A stretch of DNA of 64,000 nucleotides from Pelagomonas calceolata (GCA_918797485.1 CAKKNE010000004.1:3782001-3846000), one strand, 5' to 3'; positions 52,445-61,888 are shown, counted from the stretch's first letter. Notes: a model not told the origin generated them from the letters alone. A program made the numbers and translations.

Positions 52445-54148
52445 ATGGCGGATGACGCCGTCGCGGCGACGCACAAGACCTTCGCCTACCTCCATGGGCT
52501 GCCCGTGCCCCTGGACGAGGTCTGGTCGTGGGTGGGGGACCGGCCTGTGGACGTGACCGTGATCCGGGACGAGAAGGACTGCGCGGCGCAGGCCGCCAAG
52601 CGCGAGGCCCAGCTCGAGTTAGAGAAAAGACTGGAAGAGGTCGGCGCGCTCTTCGGCGTCGACGACCGCCACGCGCACCGGGGCCGCGGCGGCCCGCCGC
52701 CGCCGGAGCGGCCGTGGTTCGCACGGAGCGGACCAAGCGCCGCCGCCGCGAGCGAGCTCGAGTACGCGCGGGTCGCGCGGCTCCCGAGGGACCTCGCGGT
52801 CGACGCGCGGCGCGCGAGGGAGGAGGCGGCGCGGCCGACGCGCGAGGACCTGCGTATGCTGAGGCTGGAGCGCTCGCGGCGCGCAAAGACGTTGCAGAAA
52901 CTCTTCGACACGCTCGCGATACCCGTGCGCCAGCGGCCAATTGCTGACGTTTACCACCCAGCTACATTACGCCCGTTCAGCCCCGGCGGCGGGCCCATCG
53001 AGTGGACCCGGCGGCCCTCCGTCGCCTGGACCTGGGCGCCTCCGAAGGTCGAGGTCGAGGCGCCGCCGCTGACGCCCGCGGAGCGGGAGGAGCGCGCGGC
53101 GCGCGCGGCGGCGCAGCGCGCGGCGTTGGCGCGCATGACCTCGCCGATGGAGAAGCGGCCGCCGCGGAAGCCCAAGCCGCCGGAGCCGTACCCCGACGAC
53201 TTCGGGCCGCCGCCGGAGGCGCAGGCGCCGGCGCCGGCGCCCGAGCCTGTGGCGCCCGAGGAACTCCCTGCGGCCGTCGAAGCGCCGCTTGTACCGGAGC
53301 CGCCCGCTACCGAAGAGCCCGCGGCGCCGGCCACCGCGCAAGAGCCAGCGCGGCCGCCGTCGCCGTCGCCGTCGGAGCCGCTGGCCAGCGGGGAGGAGCC
53401 GTCGTACGCCTGCGAGTCGTACGGCGACGACTTTGCCCGGGCGCCGGCGCCGTCGCAGGACTCGTACGCCGCCGACTTCCTGGCGCCCGAGCCGGAGCCC
53501 GCCCCAGCGCCGCCGGCCGAGCCGGAGCCCGAACCGCACGAGGCCGCGCCGGAGCCGGCGCCTCAACCGGAGGAGCACGGGCTGCAGCCCCGGCCGTCCC
53601 AGATCTCCTACGAGACGTACTCCGAAGACTTCGCGGCCTCGGCGCCGGCCTCGGCGCCGGCCTCCGCGGCTCCGACGCCCCGGGGCTTCTTCAGCGCGGA
53701 ATCCTCGGCCTCGGGGCGCCGGAGCTCGGCGGAGCAGTCGCTGCGGGAGCCCGTGCCCGATCCTGATCCGGAGCCGGCGCCGGAGCCCGAGCCGGAGCCC
53801 GAGCCCGAGCCGGGGCCGGTGTCCTGGGAGGCCTGGACCCCAGCACCCGCGCCGGACCCGATGCCCGCGTTCTACTGGCTCATGCGGCGCGAGTACGAGG
53901 GCGACCACGCGGCGCCGGCCAGCACGAACTCGCCGGGCCGCGGCCTCGTCGCCGCCGTCGCGCGCCGCGCCTTCCATCCCGAGGAACTGCCGGAGATGGC
54001 GCTCGACCCCGGCGAGCGCCTGCTCATCCTCCGCGACGAGTACGACCCGTCCCCGGGCTGGATCTTCGCCGCGAAGGGCACCTCGAACGCGGGCTACGTG
54101 CCGAGGAACTACCTGGATATCGACGACTCGGACGGTCCTGCGGAGTAA
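52445..54148 (+). CDS. Pro/Ala-rich protein with C-terminal SH3 domain, 567 aa
   Basis: The C-terminal SH3 (about residues 495-560) reads GLVAAVARRAFHPEELPEMA, ERLLILRDEYDPSPGWIFAA and AGYVPRNYLDIDD, with the ALYDY-like start degenerate. The middle is a long disordered Pro/Ala/Glu region with repeated SY-x(5-7)-DF motifs (ACESYGDDFARA, QDSYAADFLA, YETYSEDFAA). The N-terminal 170 residues are charged helices (QLELEKRLEEVGALFGVDD). It resembles the SH3 protein at 28294-30171 in design with the SH3 at the other end; both may be flagellar or actin-linked adaptors, which is inference. A short piece of introner core (CGCCATCGACGCGACAGG) lies in the leader near 52391. Confidence 0.75.
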   Translation: MADDAVAATHKTFAYLHGLPVPLDEVWSWVGDRPVDVTVIRDEKDCAAQAAKREAQLELEKRLEEVGALFGVDDRHAHRGRGGPPPPERPWFARSGPSAAAASELEYARVARLPRDLAVDARRAREEAARPTREDLRMLRLERSRRAKTLQKLFDTLAIPVRQRPIADVYHPATLRPFSPGGGPIEWTRRPSVAWTWAPPKVEVEAPPLTPAEREERAARAAAQRAALARMTSPMEKRPPRKPKPPEPYPDDFGPPPEAQAPAPAPEPVAPEELPAAVEAPLVPEPPATEEPAAPATAQEPARPPSPSPSEPLASGEEPSYACESYGDDFARAPAPSQDSYAADFLAPEPEPAPAPPAEPEPEPHEAAPEPAPQPEEHGLQPRPSQISYETYSEDFAASAPASAPASAAPTPRGFFSAESSASGRRSSAEQSLREPVPDPDPEPAPEPEPEPEPEPGPVSWEAWTPAPAPDPMPAFYWLMRREYEGDHAAPASTNSPGRGLVAAVARRAFHPEELPEMALDPGERLLILRDEYDPSPGWIFAAKGTSNAGYVPRNYLDIDDSDGPAE

Positions 54149-54230
54149 TTTTTACTACTCTAGATTACTTCCTCGCGCGATCCGCGACCGTGCGACGTGA
54201 TTGCGTCTTGAAATTCCTAACTTACAACAT

Positions 54231-54659
54231 TTACACGAGCAGCTCCGCGAGTCGCTCAGGCGTCTTGGCGTCTGCAGGGAGCTGGACCTCTCCGGCCGCG
54301 CCGGGCATCGCGTTGAACACCGCGGACTTTTGCAGCTGCGCCTTGTTGCGCTTGATGATGCCCACGTCCGCGCCGACGTAGAGGAGGTGGTAGAACTTCC
54401 GCGCATTCGCTGGGCCGTCGAGGAGGCCGCAGAAGTTGACCGCGGCCTCGTCTAGCGCCGCGACGAGTTCCGGTCGTCCCGAGCCCTCGGCCGCGAGACG
54501 ATAGGTCTTCCCATCTAGCACATAGACGACCCACTCGACATTGCTCATTGAGTCGTCTCGCACGCGCGCCCAGCCGTCGACGACGGCTGCGACGGCGGCG
54601 TCTGCCGTCTTCATGCCGTCGGCGCTGCTTTTATCCATTCGTGCGTATGTTTCCGCCAT
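54231..54659 (-). CDS. ADF-homology (coactosin-like) actin-binding protein, 142 aa
   Basis: One ADF-H fold fills the protein: DAAVAAVVDGWARVRDDSMS, VEWVVYVLDGKTYRLAAEGS, ELVAALDEAAVNFCGLL, KFYHLLYVGADVGIIKRNKA and KSAVFNAMPGAAGEVQL. The segment FYHLLYVGADVGIIKRNKAQ matches the F-x-x-x-x-G-x-x-x-x-x-x-K-x-K actin-binding strand and helix of coactosin. It lacks the cofilin N-terminal MASG with regulatory Ser. It probably binds F-actin in the cytosol. It converges with the SH3 gene and diverges from the His-rich gene. Confidence 0.8.
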   Translation of the reverse strand: MAETYARMDKSSADGMKTADAAVAAVVDGWARVRDDSMSNVEWVVYVLDGKTYRLAAEGSGRPELVAALDEAAVNFCGLLDGPANARKFYHLLYVGADVGIIKRNKAQLQKSAVFNAMPGAAGEVQLPADAKTPERLAELLV

Positions 54660-54857
54660 CGATGCGATTAATACACGATCGGTTCGGCGCGTATGGCAGC
54701 TGGCTGTTCCACTCAGTAGATGCAGCTGTGGCTGTGGTGCCCAGGGTGCAGCCTAAAGCGTCTCACGGCTTCGCAGCTTGTGCGCAATAAACTTGCGACC
54801 AACAATCGTTGCTAACACAGGCCGTCCACTTGTTTAGCGTCGCGGCGCCGCGGCCGA

Positions 54858-54880
54858 GCTAGCGTTGTGTGACACACTAG
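54858..54880 (-). promoter_or_regulatory. GCTAG palindrome variant
   Basis: GCTAGCGTTGTG then TGACACACTAG, 128 bases before the plus-strand ATG at 55009 and about 200 from the minus-strand ATG at 54659. The 350-base divergent spacer holds nothing else. Confidence 0.6.
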
Positions 54881-55008
54881 GAAGCTTGGCCGGGCAAATT
54901 TGCGCGGCCAGAATTCGGCGTTTCACTGCGTGCTACGAGCCTAACGTTTGCAGAAGACTGCTTAGAAACGTCTACAGGCCAGCGCTCCAGGCACCAGGAG
55001 GGTGAAGG

Positions 55009-55650
55009 ATGCGCTACCTGGCCACCAATGTTGTGCTATTGGCCCTGACACTGCAGCCAGCATTTTCTCAGCAAATGCGCAGGAGTAGTGGCAGAAGACA
55101 CTTGCGCAGGCGATACCTCCCGTCAGACCTCGACGACGCCCGAGAGACCGACGACACGATCGAGTGGGACGATACGACCATCGAGGACGACACGCGGGTT
55201 GTCGGCCCGCGGTGGCGCCGCCGCCCCTACGGCGTGATTGATGACGACGGCTGGGCGGGCGACGGGGAGCCGGTGGATCCGGGCGCGGAGCTGGCTCTTG
55301 TCCTATTTCTAGTCATTGTCATCTTCTGGCTGGCCGTCGGCTCGGCGTTTGCGCCCAGGCAGCGCTACACCGGCGCGACCCTTTATGGCGAAACGTATGA
55401 TTACTATTCGGAGCCCTCGTTCTACTACGGCTCCTCCTACGCGTACGAGCCGGCCTACGTCGTGCCGCGGCGGTCCGGCTGGGGCTGGGGCTGGGGCTCC
55501 AGCTGGGGCGGAGGCCACCACCGCGGCGGGCGCGAGCGCGTCGAACGGCACCGCCACGTCGAACGGCATCATCACACCGAGCGACACCACCACGGTGGCG
55601 GCCATCACGGCGGTGGCGGAGGCCATCACGGCGGCCATCATGGCCGATGA
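55009..55650 (+). CDS. His/Gly-rich single-pass membrane protein, 213 aa
   Basis: Signal peptide MRYLATNVVLLALTLQPAFS, an acidic and basic luminal part, then one membrane helix (ELALVLFLVIVIFWLAVGSA). A Tyr-rich segment (GETYDYYSEPSFYYGSSYAY) and a Trp/Gly block (GWGWGWGSSWGGGHH) follow. The last 40 residues hold about 16 histidines in HRHVERHHHTERHHHGGG and similar strings. The tail could bind metals such as Ni, Zn or Cu, or it may be a low-complexity wall or scaffold part; neither is shown. I recognise no family. Confidence 0.65.
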   Translation: MRYLATNVVLLALTLQPAFSQQMRRSSGRRHLRRRYLPSDLDDARETDDTIEWDDTTIEDDTRVVGPRWRRRPYGVIDDDGWAGDGEPVDPGAELALVLFLVIVIFWLAVGSAFAPRQRYTGATLYGETYDYYSEPSFYYGSSYAYEPAYVVPRRSGWGWGWGSSWGGGHHRGGRERVERHRHVERHHHTERHHHGGGHHGGGGGHHGGHHGR

Positions 55651-55727
55651 CTCTAAAAATAATTTGTCACATATAGTATTCACCATCGAAACCGTCGAAG
55701 AAAATAGGAGTTTTCTTGTAACATCAC

Positions 55728-57025
55728 TTAGATCATCATGCCCGCGAGAGCGCATACCCCGAAGCCGGCCGCGCCGCAGAACCAGTACGCGGCGACGGCT
55801 TGAGCTTGCGACAGCTGCGCGACGGCGGGCACCGCGCGGGCGAGGCGTCCCATGCGCCACGCCCAGACCGGCCCGACGGGCGCGACGACGACGGCGACGA
55901 GCGCCGGCTTGGCCGCTTTTCGGAGGACCGAGCGCACGCGTTTCGCGAGCACGCCCTTCGGCGCGGGCTCAGCGAGGAGTAGCGGCGGCGGCGGCGCGGG
56001 TTTCGGCGGTGCGCAAGCCAGGCGCCTTAGCGTGAGGTGGACGCATGCGCCGGGCGCGACGCGCTCCGGCCACGCGATGCGGCGCGGCCGAGCCGCCTTG
56101 GCGGGCTTGATGGCGGGCGGCGCCCGGCCCAGGGCGGCGCAAGCAACGAAGGCGACCGCAACGGCGGCCGCGACGACGCCGAGGCGGCGGCGGCGCGGCG
56201 GAACAAACCTGTGTGGAAATCAAATTTTGGACGCCCCCACGCCATCGACGCGACCCCATAACTGCATTGATTCCACACAGGCACGAACGTGGCGGCGCCC
56301 GGCACCGTGATCGGAGAAGTAGCAACGCTGACGGTCTCGACGGTCGCTGCAGCAGCAGCGTCACAGAAGAAGCGCGCCTTGACGGCTTGCGCGAGGCGGT
56401 CGGCGAGGTTGATGGACGGCGGCCAGACCTTGGGCGGCGACACCTCGGGCACGTGCCGCACGGACGGCGTCGTCAGCGGCGGCGACGAGGCCTTCGGCTT
56501 CACGGTCTTCGGCACCTCGACCTCCGGCGGCACGCACGTATCGACGGAGCGGCGCTGGGGCGCCCGGAGCGGCGCCGGCGCGGCGCGCGGCCGGTAGGGG
56601 CTCGTGATGGTGTGGCGCCGGCGCGCCGCCTTGGCGGGCGACTTGCTCGGCGGGGGCACGTTTTCCTTGTCGACGTCGTGGGAGAGCTGCTTCGGCCGGC
56701 GCGGCGGCGGCGCGTTCTCCTTGTCGTCGGCGTAGAGCCGCTGTCCTACCGCACAGAGCGCCGCCGACGCGGCCGCGCCGTAGCGCTTGCTCAGGTCGCG
56801 GAGCAGCGCGTCGTGGCGGCCGTCATAATGCTGCAGCACGGTTTTGAGGCGGTCCGGCGCCGCGTTCGCCGGGTTGTGCTGCTCGTAGAACGCCCGGAGC
56901 GACGCCTCGGTCACGACGACGGCGTTCGTTGTGTCTTGCGCGCCGGTCGTGGGCTTGAGGGCGCGGCGCTGCCGCGCGAGGAGTTCGGGCGTCGTGTTGG
57001 CGCGCGCTTGAGCCGCGGCCTCCAT
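55728..57025 (-). CDS. KEN-box protein with C-terminal hydrophobic region, 405 aa
   Basis: Exons 57025-56289 and 56208-55728 join in phase 2. The N-terminal module (ASLRAFYEQHNPANAAPDRL..VLQHYDGRHDALLRDLSKRY) is a short helical domain seen near the N-terminus of many algal proteins (FYxxxxPxKxxxVxxxLxxYxGxExxL). Two KEN degrons follow, DDKENAPPP and DKENVPPPSK, in a Pro/Lys-rich region. The second exon gives a basic segment and two hydrophobic stretches (LGVVAAVAVAFVACAALG; AAYWFCGAAGFGVCALAGMM) that could be membrane helices. KEN boxes suggest cell-cycle-timed destruction by APC/C. Without splicing the frame runs through the element into unrelated sequence. Confidence 0.65.
56209..56288 (-). 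mobile_element. Introner-element intron (80 bp) in KEN-box gene
   Basis: Minus-strand left copy GTTCGTGC, right copy GTTTGTTC, 6 of 8. Ends CTGTGTGGAATCAATG and TTTGATTTCCACACAG are intact; the hairpin is half present (GTCGCGTCGATGGCGTGG). It shows that ends plus half core are enough. Confidence 0.85.
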
Positions 57026-57303
57026 TTTTTTGCCTCCTGTTGCACGAGCAGTTTTGAGGATCTTGCGCCCCTTGCTGAGCGCAGCGCTGCCAGCAGGGCG
57101 GTACTGTCGTTAGACCGCAGTGCGGAACCGCCTCGGCGAAACCCAAAACGCGCTATGCGCTGTCTACGAGGCCTGGGCTCGATTGCAACAGGCAGACATT
57201 TTTCAGGAGGCTCCGCGGGGTTGTGGGCTTCGTACGTGTGCGCGTCGGCTCTTGGACCTCTCTGCGCCGAGACAGACCCCTCAGGGAGCCTTTCGTTATC
57301 CAA

Positions 57304-57326
57304 GCTAGTGTCTTACAGCCGCTAGC
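57304..57326 (+). promoter_or_regulatory. GCTAG palindrome, consensus copy
   Basis: GCTAGTGTCTTACA then GCCGCTAGC, 51 bases before the plus-strand ATG at 57377 and about 280 from the minus-strand ATG at 57025. The rest of the 350-base spacer shows nothing. Confidence 0.7.
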
Positions 57327-57376
57327 CAGGCTGGGTCTTGGACTTTGTGAGCAGTGCACAGGCTCGTACAGGGCGC

Positions 57377-58333
57377 ATGCATCGAATTAGATCGATGAGA
57401 GCACTCCTGGCCTTCCTGGCAGCCGTCCCAGCCAGCAGCCTCCACAGCACGCCGCCGCCGCGGCGCCGCGCCAGCCGCCTCCACGCGACGGAATGGCAGG
57501 CAGCGCTGGACGACATCGACGGCGACGCCTGGCGCGATTTACGAAGGGAACTCTACGGCGCGCCCGACGCGGCGCCGCCGAGCACGCTGAAGCGCTTCGA
57601 GACCTACTGCGAGAATCGGAGAAAGAGCCTCGAGGAGGAGGTGCTCGAGGACCTCGGGGGCCGGCGCCTGCTGGAGTGCCAGCAGAACTACCCCGATTTG
57701 GAGGCGACCCCGATCTGGGACGTGACGACGGAGGCCTGGCGCTGGCTCGACCCGATCCTCGCGCAGACAGAAAAAATGCGGGACGAGGTCCGGCGGCGCG
57801 CGACGACCTTCCGCGAGTCCAAGTGGGTCGATACTTATGGAAGGGACGGGGCGTACGACAGCGGCTGGGGCATGGTCGACATCACTCCACAAGCGTTCCC
57901 GGCGGTGGCGCGCGCGCTGCGCGGCGCGCCCCTCGCGCCGCGGCGGAGGTGTATCGCGCGGCAGCGGGCCGACCGGTCGATCCACGCGCACTCGGATCGC
58001 GTGCCCTGGGCGCTCACGTGCCACATCACGCTGGAGGGGCGCGGCCACATGGTCGTGGACGGCGAGCGGCTCGACTGGACGCCGGGCGAGGCCACGGTCT
58101 GCGACACGACGTTTTTTCACTCCGCGCACAACGAGCACCCGTCGGAGGACGTCTACCTCGTCCACCTCGACGTCTTCCACCCGGGCCTGTCGACCGACGA
58201 ACGGCATGCGTTGGAAGCGCTGTCCCGCCACCTCGCGGCGGCGCGGCGGCGGCGCGCCGCGGCGCTGTCGCCGTTCGTCGCCGGGCTCGAGAGCGCGTTC
58301 TCGGCTGGGGATGCGAGCCGCGACGAGTCGTAG
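57377..58333 (+). CDS. Aspartyl/asparaginyl beta-hydroxylase-type 2-oxoglutarate dioxygenase, 318 aa
   Basis: MHRIRSMRALLAFLAAVPAS plus a Ser/Thr/Arg-rich stretch looks like a bipartite plastid or secretory leader. The catalytic double-stranded beta-helix has RSIHAHSDRVPWALTCHITL (iron-binding His and Asp region), MVVDGERLDWTPGEATVCDT and FFHSAHNEHPSEDVYLVHLD (second His and the 2-oxoglutarate Arg position, here partly replaced). HVDxxN-like spacing and the D-T-x-x-x-H-x-A-x-N block are those of the Asp_Arg_Hydrox family. By family it hydroxylates Asp or Asn side chains or small amino-acid-like substrates. The R-x-x-L-x-x-D close is altered to YLVHLD, so 2-oxoglutarate binding should be checked. 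Confidence 0.8.
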   Translation: MHRIRSMRALLAFLAAVPASSLHSTPPPRRRASRLHATEWQAALDDIDGDAWRDLRRELYGAPDAAPPSTLKRFETYCENRRKSLEEEVLEDLGGRRLLECQQNYPDLEATPIWDVTTEAWRWLDPILAQTEKMRDEVRRRATTFRESKWVDTYGRDGAYDSGWGMVDITPQAFPAVARALRGAPLAPRRRCIARQRADRSIHAHSDRVPWALTCHITLEGRGHMVVDGERLDWTPGEATVCDTTFFHSAHNEHPSEDVYLVHLDVFHPGLSTDERHALEALSRHLAAARRRRAAALSPFVAGLESAFSAGDASRDES

Positions 58334-58501
58334 TATCCTACCCTGGGAGCTATGCAACCGCAGGGGTGATGTCCGGGCCGGTACTCCCCGAGAGGGTTGC
58401 TGGGCCGCGGGGCGCGATGAGCGCGCACGACGGGATGCGTAGTATATGTTTTGTGTTCTAGATGACGCTATTGACGAGGCCAAATACACACTACCTAGAT
58501 A

Positions 58502-60893
58502 TTAGTCAGAGACCACAAACGTCATGAGCATCTGGTCCGCGGCGACGACGTCCCCGACGTCGGCGAGGAGCTCGTCGACGACGACGCGCGCCTCGGCCCG
58601 CAGGACGTTCTGCATCTTCATCGCCTCGACGACGGCGAGCGGCTCGCCCGCCTCGACCGTGGCCCCCACCTCGGCCTCGAAGCGCAGCAGCGTGCCGGGC
58701 ATGGGGCACGCGAGGCCCGCGGCCGCGGCCTCGGCCGCCGCTGGCTTCATGTGCTTTGACAGCGCGTGCGTTTGTGGTGTGCGCACGGCCGCGTCGACGC
58801 GGACGCCGCGCACGCGCAGCGCATGATCAAAACCCGGCCGCGCATCAGTTGAAACGTACTGGCACGCGACCGCACCGTCATTGAGTACCAGCGGCGTCGC
58901 GAGCGGCGCGGCCCAGGCCGCTTTATCAAGCTCAATTTGATGTTCTTCTCCCTCATACCTAACGGTGTAGGCTCCATCAAAACCATCGACCTCAAACACG
59001 AGCTCGGCGTCCGCGCGCGCCGTCCTCAGCAAAACGACCTGGGGCCCCGCCGGTTGTAATTCGCCCCGCACTTCTTTTGAAGCAGCGTCAACACCAAGAA
59101 CTAAACAAGCGAGCTTTGCCAGATCTTGCGGAGCCATGTTTGTCAGTACACTCCCTTCGTCGAACCCACCAGGGTAGTGCTCCTCGATAAACGCCGTCGT
59201 GTAGTCGCCGCTCAGAAACGCTTCATGACTGCACACGTCCCGACAGAACGGCACGTTGTGCACCAGACCCTCGACCACATAAGCGTCCAGCGCGCGGCGC
59301 TGCGCGTCGAGCGCGGCCGCTCGGTCCTCGCCCCGCGTGATGACCTTGGAGATCATGGGATCATAAAAAATCCCGACCTCGCTGCCGTCCTCGACGGCCG
59401 CATCCACTCGAACATCGCTCGCGTGAAAGAACTCGATCGACGCGGGCGGGTTCGCGTAGGCGGTCAGCGACCCCGTCGACGGCACGAAGCCGCGCGCCGC
59501 GTCCTCCGCATAAATACGCGACTCGATGGCCCAGCCGACGGGCGGCACGCTGCCCACTAGTTCTGATGGTAAAGCCTGCCCGTCGGCCACGCGCAACATC
59601 AACGCCACCAAATCCTGATCCGAGACGGCCTCGGTCACGGGGTGCTCGACCTGCAATCTCGTATTCATCTCCAAAAAATAAAAGTCCGCCGTCGTCGCGT
59701 CGACCAGCATCTCGACCGTGCCCGCGCTCGTGTAGCCCACCGCAGTCGCGAGCTGCGCGGCCTCGGCCTGCATCCTCGCTCGCAACTCGGGCCTTTGATG
59801 GACGAAGGGCGACGGCGCCTCCTCGACGACCTTCTGATTGCGGCGTTGGACGGAGCACTCGCGCTCCGGGAAGCAGGCCACGTTGCCGTGCGCGTCGGCC
59901 ACGAGCTGGATCTCGACGTGGCGCGGCGCCGCCACGAACTTCTCCACGAGCAGCCGGTCGTCGCCGAAGCTCTTTTTGGCCTCGTCCGTCGCGAGGGCGA
60001 AGCACTCGGCGACCTCGCGCGCGTCGCGGGCCACGCGCATGCCCTTGCCGCCGCCGCCCGCGCTCGCTTTGAGCATGACCTGTGTGTCGTTGCTTTCTTC
60101 TTTCTGCGCCCCCTGTTCCCGACGGCGGCGTCTCTAGCGGTCGCGGCGATGGCGTGCTTTTGTGGGGCAATGGACTTGCGCCACCAGCACGCCATCGACG
60201 CGACGTGTCTTGCCTCCACGCCGTCGAGCCGAAGGCGCCCTCGCTAACGCCGCGTCACGTACCGGGTAGCCGATGTCCTCGGCGACGGCGACGGCGTGCT
60301 CCGCCGACTCGACGACGCCGTTGAAGCCCGGGATCACGCTCACGCCGGCCGCCTCCGCGATGCGCTTCGACTCGACCTTGTCGCCCATGGCGTCGATCGC
60401 CGCGGCCGGCGGGCCCACGAAAGTAATGCCCGCCTCGGCGCAGCGCCGCGCGAAGGCCGCGTTCTCGGAGAGGAAGCCGTAGCCCTGCGTTTGTTTTTTT
60501 GTTTTCTACCTCTCGCGATTTTCCCTGTTTCTCTCTCGCGGTGGCGTCGTCCAGACCGGTGTGACCGCGTCGATGGCCAGCGTCCCCCAGACGCCATCGA
60601 CGCGCCACAGAAGAGTGTTTTGAGACGTCGCTAGGCACGGGATGGATGCAGTCGGCGCCCGTCGCCCGTGCCGCTTCCAACACCGCGTCGGCGTCGAGGT
60701 AGGACGTCGTCGCCGCCGACCCGCTGCCGACCTGGACGGCTTCGTCGGCATATTTTACATGCTTGGCGCGCGCGTCGGCCTCGCTGTGGACCGCGACGGT
60801 GTCGAGTCCTAACGCGCGGGCGGAGTTCATGACGCGGCAGGCTATCTCGCCGCGGTTGGCTACTAACAGGCGTTTGAGGTTGGTGAGGGCCAT
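58502..60893 (-). CDS. PCCA: Propionyl-CoA carboxylase alpha subunit, 684 aa, three exons
   Basis: Exons 60893-60639, 60484-60263 and 60079-58502, both junctions in phase 0. Biotin carboxylase: [40 protein letters not shown] across the first junction, [20 protein letters not shown] (ATP loop) across the second, and [22 protein letters not shown]-type middle domain follows. The biotinyl domain ends [10 protein letters not shown] and [11 protein letters not shown] with the biotin-accepting Lys near 647. Together with a beta subunit it carboxylates propionyl-CoA to methylmalonyl-CoA in mitochondria; methylcrotonyl-CoA carboxylase alpha is the main alternative, but the middle domain and tail favour PCCA. 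No long presequence before [16 protein letters not shown]. Confidence 0.92.
60080..60262 (-). mobile_element. Diverged introner intron (183 bp) in PCCA gene
   Basis: Donor GTACGTGA at 60262 and acceptor CGACACACAG at 60080. Two core pieces remain (ACGTCGCGTCGATGGCGTG and CACGCCATCGCCGCGACC) but target copies no longer match well. Splicing restores the ATP-grasp loop exactly. Confidence 0.75.
60485..60638 (-). mobile_element. Diverged introner intron (154 bp) in PCCA gene
   Basis: Donor GTGCCTAG at 60638, acceptor AAACAAACGCAG at 60485. Core pieces GCGCGTCGATGGCGTCTGG and CTGGCCATCGACGCGGTC remain; the terminal repeats and target duplication are gone. Splicing joins IHP to GYGFLSEN. Confidence 0.75.
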
Positions 60894-60895
60894 CT

Positions 60896-60962
60896 TTGCT
60901 CCCTTGCGCAGCGTTCCGCAGCGTTTTTTGCTCCCTCGCGCAGCGTCCGCAGCGTTTTTTAG
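60896..60962. repeat. Direct repeat upstream of PCCA start
   Basis: TTGCTCCCTTGCGCAGCG then TTCCGCAGCGTTTTTT, repeated at once with small changes. About 34 bases per unit, two units, beginning 3 bases from the ATG in the leader. Confidence 0.7.
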
Positions 60963-61432
60963 TGGCTGGAATTAAAAGGGCTCTCCGGGGCGTGTGGTGC
61001 TCTCCGGGCTGGAAAAAGCTTGAGCGGCGCTTGGGTTGTACTGAGGCGGTTCGATTGGGTGGGTGCTGGTTGTTTGTTGGATTTTTAGCGGCTCAGCGCG
61101 GCAGCCCCGCAAGGGCCTCACGGGTTTTTCCCCTTTTTGGAATAAGGGGCAAAAAACACCAGCTTTGTACGAGTGCGCCACCGATGGCTGCACCGTTGGA
61201 CACCTCTACCTCTCCCAAATGATCTTTGGCCAAGGAGACCCTTGGAGTTTAGTGTAGAGGGGTACCCCCCCACACCCTGGTTATCACTTTAGGTTTTGAT
61301 TCTAAGCTTAGCTTACGTCGAAGTAACGGCGAATTCACAACCTGGGTTCGAATCCCAGTGGGAGATGTCCATTTTTTTTGTCGCTTTGAGCCTACCCTCA
61401 CCCCCCTGCCATTTTGAGACACCCGCGGGCCC
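60963..61432. other. Spacer with a tRNA-like T-arm and T-tract
   Basis: About 470 bases of lower GC. At 61338-61356 CCTGGGTTCGAATCCCAG forms a perfect 5-bp T-stem and 7-base loop with a textbook B box, followed 20 bases later by eight T (61372-61379), a Pol III-type terminator. I could not fold a full tRNA: TCTCCCA at 61211 could pair with the bases after the T-arm (TGGGAGA), but no D-arm or anticodon arm fits. It may be a tRNA remnant or a SINE-like piece. Confidence 0.35.
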
Positions 61433-61684
61433 TCAGACACCCACACGCCCGAGAAAAGCGAAATGATGAAACGATTTCGGCAGAATCGACACCGAGAGGC
61501 CAATTCCGACCATTTCGGTGCTTGGACGACCGTGAACGGACCGTTTCTCGCCGAGATACGGCCCCGAGCGCGCCCGCGCGAGAACGTCGTCGGGCTGCAG
61601 CGGGGAGAACCAGGTCACGTCTGGCCGCGCCACGATCACCCAACCGAACCGTTTGCCCGTTTGGCGCTCGTCGTCCGCGAACAT
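61433..61684 (-). pseudogene. Glycosyltransferase-like fragment
   Basis: The frame reads FADDERQTGKRFGWVIVARP, then DVTWFSPLQPDDVL. The (Y/F)-x-W-V-(V/I)-R/A-x-RPD-x-x-W-x-x-PL pattern is a common block in algal putative glycosyltransferases. Only this block and about 40 following residues are present, with no proper start or rest of the domain. Confidence 0.4.
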
Positions 61685-61888
61685 GTCCCAACACCGTTAA
61701 GTCACAAGTACCCAGCCGACGCCGCGAACCCAACTCATAGAGGAAAGGTACTTTAAGCGGGCACAGAACCCGACCCTGCCAGTATCAGCGACGTTATTAT
61801 CGCAGTGCAGTATACGAAGCTAGTAGCCGAAAAGCCACTTCCTTAGATCCTAAAAAAACGAACGACGGGGGAGGAGGGGATATCATGT

